The notes beneath the pieces are model-generated. The model did not search any database and was not told the origin of the DNA. It was given only the letters and a program-made list of their open reading frames with translations. A stretch of 10,208 bases of DNA from Deltaproteobacteria bacterium (GTDB lineage Bacteria > Desulfobacterota > Desulfobacteria > Desulfobacterales > JAFDCJ01), in assembly GCA_024277475.1 (NCBI GenBank), contig JAJRVC010000489.1, forward strand, positions 1-10,208, in the 5' to 3' direction. The number at the start of each line of letters is the position of its first letter. Within the stretch, counting starts at the first letter, position 1. A program made the position numbers and the translations under genes. Shown in pieces: positions 7,100-10,208 of the stretch.

Positions 7100-8470
7100 A
7101 TGCGTGTTTCGAAATCTACAATTTTGTCGCTGGTGGCCCTTGCTGTTGTTTTGATCGGAATCCCCTTGCTGGTGATCGTCTATCAGGCCAATCGGACCGG
7201 CCAATCACCCTTGAATTATTTAAAGGGAATGATTGCTCGAATGGGAGGAGAAAAGTCTGCCAGGGACCAATCCGCGCCTCTTGGCAGGAAGGCCGGTAAA
7301 ACCATAAATTTTATTCGAAAGACATCTATTGGGGATCCCATGGGAGACAGCAAGCCGTGGATTACAAATCTTACCATTGTTGACCTGGATAGAGATGGCC
7401 TGAAGGACGTGGTGGCCTGCGATGCCAAACTCAACCGGATCTGTTGGATACGGCAGACAGCCCCCGGGACATTCAGTGAGCGCAAAATTGGTAATGAAGT
7501 GCGTGGCCCGGCCCACGTCAGCCCTTGCGACATCGACTTAGATGGTGATCTTGATTTGCTGATCGCAAAAATGGGCATGATATTTCCGAACAACGACAAG
7601 ATCGGCGCTGTGGTCGTTCTGGAAAATGACGGCGCGGGAGGATTTACCAATCGTACACTTGTGGAAAAAGTTGCCCGTGTCACGGATGTACGCTGCGGAG
7701 ATTTGGACGGTGACGGTGACCAGGACCTGGCCGTGGGACAATTCGGCTACGATGACGGCGAGATCCGCTGGATGGAGAATAAAGGTGATTGGGCGTTTGA
7801 CAGCCATGTACTTCTAAATCTTTCCGGTACGATTCATACACCCATTATGGACATGGACGGAGATGGCGACCTGGACATCGTGGCGTTGGTTTCCCAAGAA
7901 TGGGAAGAAATCTACGTTTTTGAGAACGACGGCGCGGGAAAGTTTGAAACCCGGCGGATTTACGGATCAACCAACGAAGATTTCGGAAGCAGTGGTATTT
8001 CCATTGTTGACTTGGATCTCGATGGGGACGCGGATATTCTTTACACGAATGGTGATGCCTTCGACTATATACCGCCCGGGCCAAGGCCCTGGCACGGGGT
8101 CCAGTGGTTGGAAAACAAAGGTAAATTGACGTTTGTTTATCACCGAATCGGGGATTTGCCTGGCGCATTTGCTGCAAATGGGGTGGATGTGGACCGGGAC
8201 GGGGATCTGGATGTTGTCGCGGTCAGCGGTTTCAATGACTGGGACAAACCCGATGCCAGTTCGATGGTCTGGTTTGAAAACGATGCCGGCATGGGGTTTG
8301 TTTATCATGACCTGGCCTCGGACCCGACGCATCTGCTGGTCCTGGATAGCGCGGATATGGATAATGACGGCTGGGTGGATCTTGTTACCGGAGGCTTTTA
8401 TGCCTATCCTCCCTATGATCGCATGGGCAGGGTCGTTTTCTGGCAGAATGTGTGGCCGAAACGCGAGTAA
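7100..8470 (+). CDS. Membrane-anchored FG-GAP/VCBS repeat protein, seven-bladed beta-propeller
   Basis: A 456-residue exported protein. Residues 8-28 form one hydrophobic helix after a short basic start (signal anchor or uncleaved signal), and no lipobox is seen. After a linker, seven calcium-binding DxDxDG-type loops of the FG-GAP/VCBS family (PF13517) occur. They lie at 95-100, 144-152, 201-209, 251-259, 304-312, 363-371 and 419-427. Spacing is 49-59 residues. Most repeats end with a W(F/M/L)EN, VLEN or VFEN strand before a GAG/KF turn. Seven repeats fit a complete integrin-alpha-like propeller. Such proteins usually bind a partner or ligand and have no catalytic motif of their own. The position between a membrane redox protein and an anchored TPR protein, with gaps of 38 and 29 bp, suggests a structural or docking role in one extracytoplasmic assembly. 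The family call is firm; the partner is unknown. Confidence 0.88.
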   Translation: MRVSKSTILSLVALAVVLIGIPLLVIVYQANRTGQSPLNYLKGMIARMGGEKSARDQSAPLGRKAGKTINFIRKTSIGDPMGDSKPWITNLTIVDLDRDGLKDVVACDAKLNRICWIRQTAPGTFSERKIGNEVRGPAHVSPCDIDLDGDLDLLIAKMGMIFPNNDKIGAVVVLENDGAGGFTNRTLVEKVARVTDVRCGDLDGDGDQDLAVGQFGYDDGEIRWMENKGDWAFDSHVLLNLSGTIHTPIMDMDGDGDLDIVALVSQEWEEIYVFENDGAGKFETRRIYGSTNEDFGSSGISIVDLDLDGDADILYTNGDAFDYIPPGPRPWHGVQWLENKGKLTFVYHRIGDLPGAFAANGVDVDRDGDLDVVAVSGFNDWDKPDASSMVWFENDAGMGFVYHDLASDPTHLLVLDSADMDNDGWVDLVTGGFYAYPPYDRMGRVVFWQNVWPKRE

Positions 8471-8499
8471 ATAAATGATCACCTTAGAGGGGATGTGAA

Positions 8500-10092
8500 A
8501 TGATTCGGCGATTCTGGCCGGTGGCTGCCTTTTGCGCACTGGTCTCGTTGACAACTTTGGGAATGATGGAAATCCTCTCCCAGGCCAGGATGAATGTTGT
8601 TTTAATCCGGTTGCCGGAAGTCCCGCCGCTCAGCCGGAGGAGTGAAGCGCTGAGGGAAAAGATCAACCAGGCCGACGCCGAGGTCAGAAGAAAGCTGGCT
8701 GAGGTTGGTGCGACCCAAGAATTCGGACAGGCGGTTGGAGGATTGGGGCGACTCTACCAGGCGAACCAGTTCTATGACCAGGCGTTATCCTGCTATCGGC
8801 TGGTGTTGGAATATGACAAGCAATCGGCGCTGTGGTTTTACCTGTCAGCATCCATTCATCAACAACGGGGCGAGACCGCATCCATGATCGGTTTTCTGGA
8901 ACAAACCCTGCGCCTGTCCGGCGGATATTCCCCCGCCGTCTTGAAGTTGGCCGATACCTACTTCAAGGCCGGTGAGTTGCAGAAAGCCAAGGTGTATTAT
9001 GAGCGGCGATTGGCGTTGGAGCCCGATGATCCGTATGCACTGATGGGTCTGGCGCGAATAGCGCTCGACAAAGGTCAATGGGAAATCGCCGAGGCGCAAC
9101 TTCAAAAGGCTATTTTGTCGGACCCGCAATTCGGCGATGCACACCGGCTGATTGCTCAGGTATACGAACACTATGGCCGCCTGGAAGACATGCAAAGGAG
9201 TCTGGCCAGAGCGGCCGATTGTATCCGCTTCCGCCCGGCCCAGGACCCATGGATCGATGATCTCAAAGATCTCTGCTATGATCCGGACCAGCTATTGGTC
9301 CTCGGTTCCATGGCGCTTGCAGTGCTGGATATGGAAACCGCAGTGAAAAAACATTTGGCCAGAGCGCTGGAGATCGAGCCGGAAAATCCTGCGGTGCACC
9401 TGGCCCTGGGAAAGGCATGGCTGATGGCGGGCGACTGGTCGCGAGCATATCAATACCTGAAGCGTGCCATTACGCTGGATCCGACATCGGATCAGGCCTA
9501 TTTTCAGCTGGGCCTTATACTTCAAAACAAAAAGGAGTTGCCGGGAGCCGAGGCCATGATGTTAAAGGCCTTGTCGTATCAACCCGATAATGCCAACGTG
9601 CTGAACAATTTAGGCGTCATCCTGCTCGAGCAGGGAAGGTACGCTGAAGCCATCATGTCTTTCGAGAAGGCGCTGGATATCTATCCGGAGCATATCTCTG
9701 CCCGCTACAATTTGGGTATGTCGTTATGGGCATCCGGGAACAGCAAAGCGGCGGTTGCTCAGTACCGCCGAGTTCTCGAGATGAAACCGGACTGGCGCAT
9801 GGCCGCAAACACGCTGGCCTGGGTATTGGCGACTGACATGGACAAAGATGTGCGCAACGGTGATGCGGCTGTAAATTGGGCCCAGGCCGCTGTACAGGGC
9901 AAGCATCGCAATGATCCGCAATATCTGGATACCTTGGCCGCCGCGCATGCGGAAACCGGTCAATTCGACAGGGCTGTTCGCATCATCCAACAGGCACTTT
10001 CTGTTGCCGAGGATAGTGGGGATAAAGGGTTTAGGGAATCCCTAGAGGAAAGGCTGCGGCTGTATCAGTCCGGAAAACCTTTCCGTGAATAA
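8500..10092 (+). CDS. Membrane-anchored TPR repeat protein
   Basis: A 530-residue protein. It starts at ATG 8500 behind a good AGAGGGG ribosome binding site (8486-8492). An N-terminal helix (about 5-25) anchors it, so the rest should be extracytoplasmic. A short, charged, possibly coiled segment (45-70) precedes TPR units from about residue 76 to 500. Clear repeats begin near 76, 146, 178, 212, 297, 331, 365, 399 and 475. The stretch 240-265 (RFRPAQDPWIDDLKDLCYDP) breaks the TPR pattern. The end is distinctive: LAWVLATD (439-446), DTLAAAHAETGQFDRAV (477-493) and a final LYQSGKPFRE. This tail recurs in TPR proteins encoded beside FG-GAP or CRTAC1-like proteins (family recollection, not a search). 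TPR domains act as protein-docking scaffolds; here the likely partners are the propeller and polyferredoxin encoded just upstream. No enzymatic motif is seen. Confidence 0.87.
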   Translation: MIRRFWPVAAFCALVSLTTLGMMEILSQARMNVVLIRLPEVPPLSRRSEALREKINQADAEVRRKLAEVGATQEFGQAVGGLGRLYQANQFYDQALSCYRLVLEYDKQSALWFYLSASIHQQRGETASMIGFLEQTLRLSGGYSPAVLKLADTYFKAGELQKAKVYYERRLALEPDDPYALMGLARIALDKGQWEIAEAQLQKAILSDPQFGDAHRLIAQVYEHYGRLEDMQRSLARAADCIRFRPAQDPWIDDLKDLCYDPDQLLVLGSMALAVLDMETAVKKHLARALEIEPENPAVHLALGKAWLMAGDWSRAYQYLKRAITLDPTSDQAYFQLGLILQNKKELPGAEAMMLKALSYQPDNANVLNNLGVILLEQGRYAEAIMSFEKALDIYPEHISARYNLGMSLWASGNSKAAVAQYRRVLEMKPDWRMAANTLAWVLATDMDKDVRNGDAAVNWAQAAVQGKHRNDPQYLDTLAAAHAETGQFDRAVRIIQQALSVAEDSGDKGFRESLEERLRLYQSGKPFRE

Positions 10093-10115
10093 GGGAGATG
10101 GAATCTATAAACTCC

Positions 10116-10137
10116 ACCAAAAAGGCTATTGGTTTTT
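10116..10137 (+). terminator. Possible weak intrinsic terminator after the TPR gene
   Basis: ACCAA (10116-10120) pairs with TTGGT (10129-10133) around an 8-base loop, followed by TTTT. The stem has only five pairs and little GC, so this is a tentative call supported mainly by its position 24 bases after the stop codon. Confidence 0.25.
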
Positions 10138-10208
10138 AATATGACTGTCCAAGAGCAGGCCGGATATTTCACCTTGATTCTCAGGGAAAAATTGAAAATT
10201 AGGTATCA

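Noticed and set aside
7967..8554. 195-residue reverse-strand open frame opposite the propeller gene
   Set aside because: It is a mirror of the repetitive Asp/Gly-rich calcium loops, with no domain or ribosome site.
10141..10208. Possible start of another gene (ATG at 10141, open to the window end)
   Set aside because: Only 22 codons are visible, there is no ribosome binding site and no recognisable family.

Overview
The window looks like a bacterial chromosome segment of moderate GC content, with every gene on the + strand. The gene repertoire suggests an anaerobic or facultatively anaerobic Gram-negative bacterium, most likely of the Desulfobacterota (former Deltaproteobacteria). It includes a GlcD/GlcF-type 2-hydroxyacid oxidoreductase, a LarA-like nickel-pincer isomerase, a membrane polyferredoxin and the remnant of a C_GCAxxG_C_C redox protein. 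The lineage is an inference from gene content; no rRNA or other marker gene is present.

Left module (1-4540). This holds the 3' end of a DRE-TIM metallolyase (isopropylmalate/homocitrate synthase family), a FAD-linked oxidase (GlcD type), an Fe-S partner with two ferredoxin-type clusters and two CCG domains (GlcF/HdrD type), and a LarA-family protein. The GlcD and GlcF genes are 8 bp apart and clearly co-transcribed, and the LarA-like gene follows 37 bp later. Together they read as a 2-hydroxyacid module: the LarA homologue would change the stereochemistry of a hydroxyacid, and GlcD-GlcF would oxidise the D-form to a 2-oxoacid and pass electrons to the membrane. The DRE-TIM enzyme would join or cleave a carbon skeleton at the 2-oxoacid level. 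The substrate cannot be read from the sequence.

Spacer (4541-5120). About 580 bp without an intact gene. It holds a small palindrome directly after the LarA-like stop, a long stem-loop with A/T-rich inner arms, and the remnant of a C_GCAxxG_C_C family gene. In the remnant the N-terminus and C-terminal half lie in different frames and the cysteine core is missing.

Right module (5121-10092). Three closely spaced genes, probably one operon. The first is a 646-residue membrane protein that fuses an N-terminal CuA-like cupredoxin domain to a NapH/CcoG/NosR-type polyferredoxin. The second is an N-terminally anchored protein with seven FG-GAP/VCBS calcium-loop repeats, so probably a seven-bladed beta-propeller. 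The third is an N-terminally anchored TPR protein. This looks like an exported, membrane-tethered redox assembly whose function I cannot name, and it is the most interesting part of the window. After 10092 there is a weak hairpin with a T-run and no convincing gene before the window ends.
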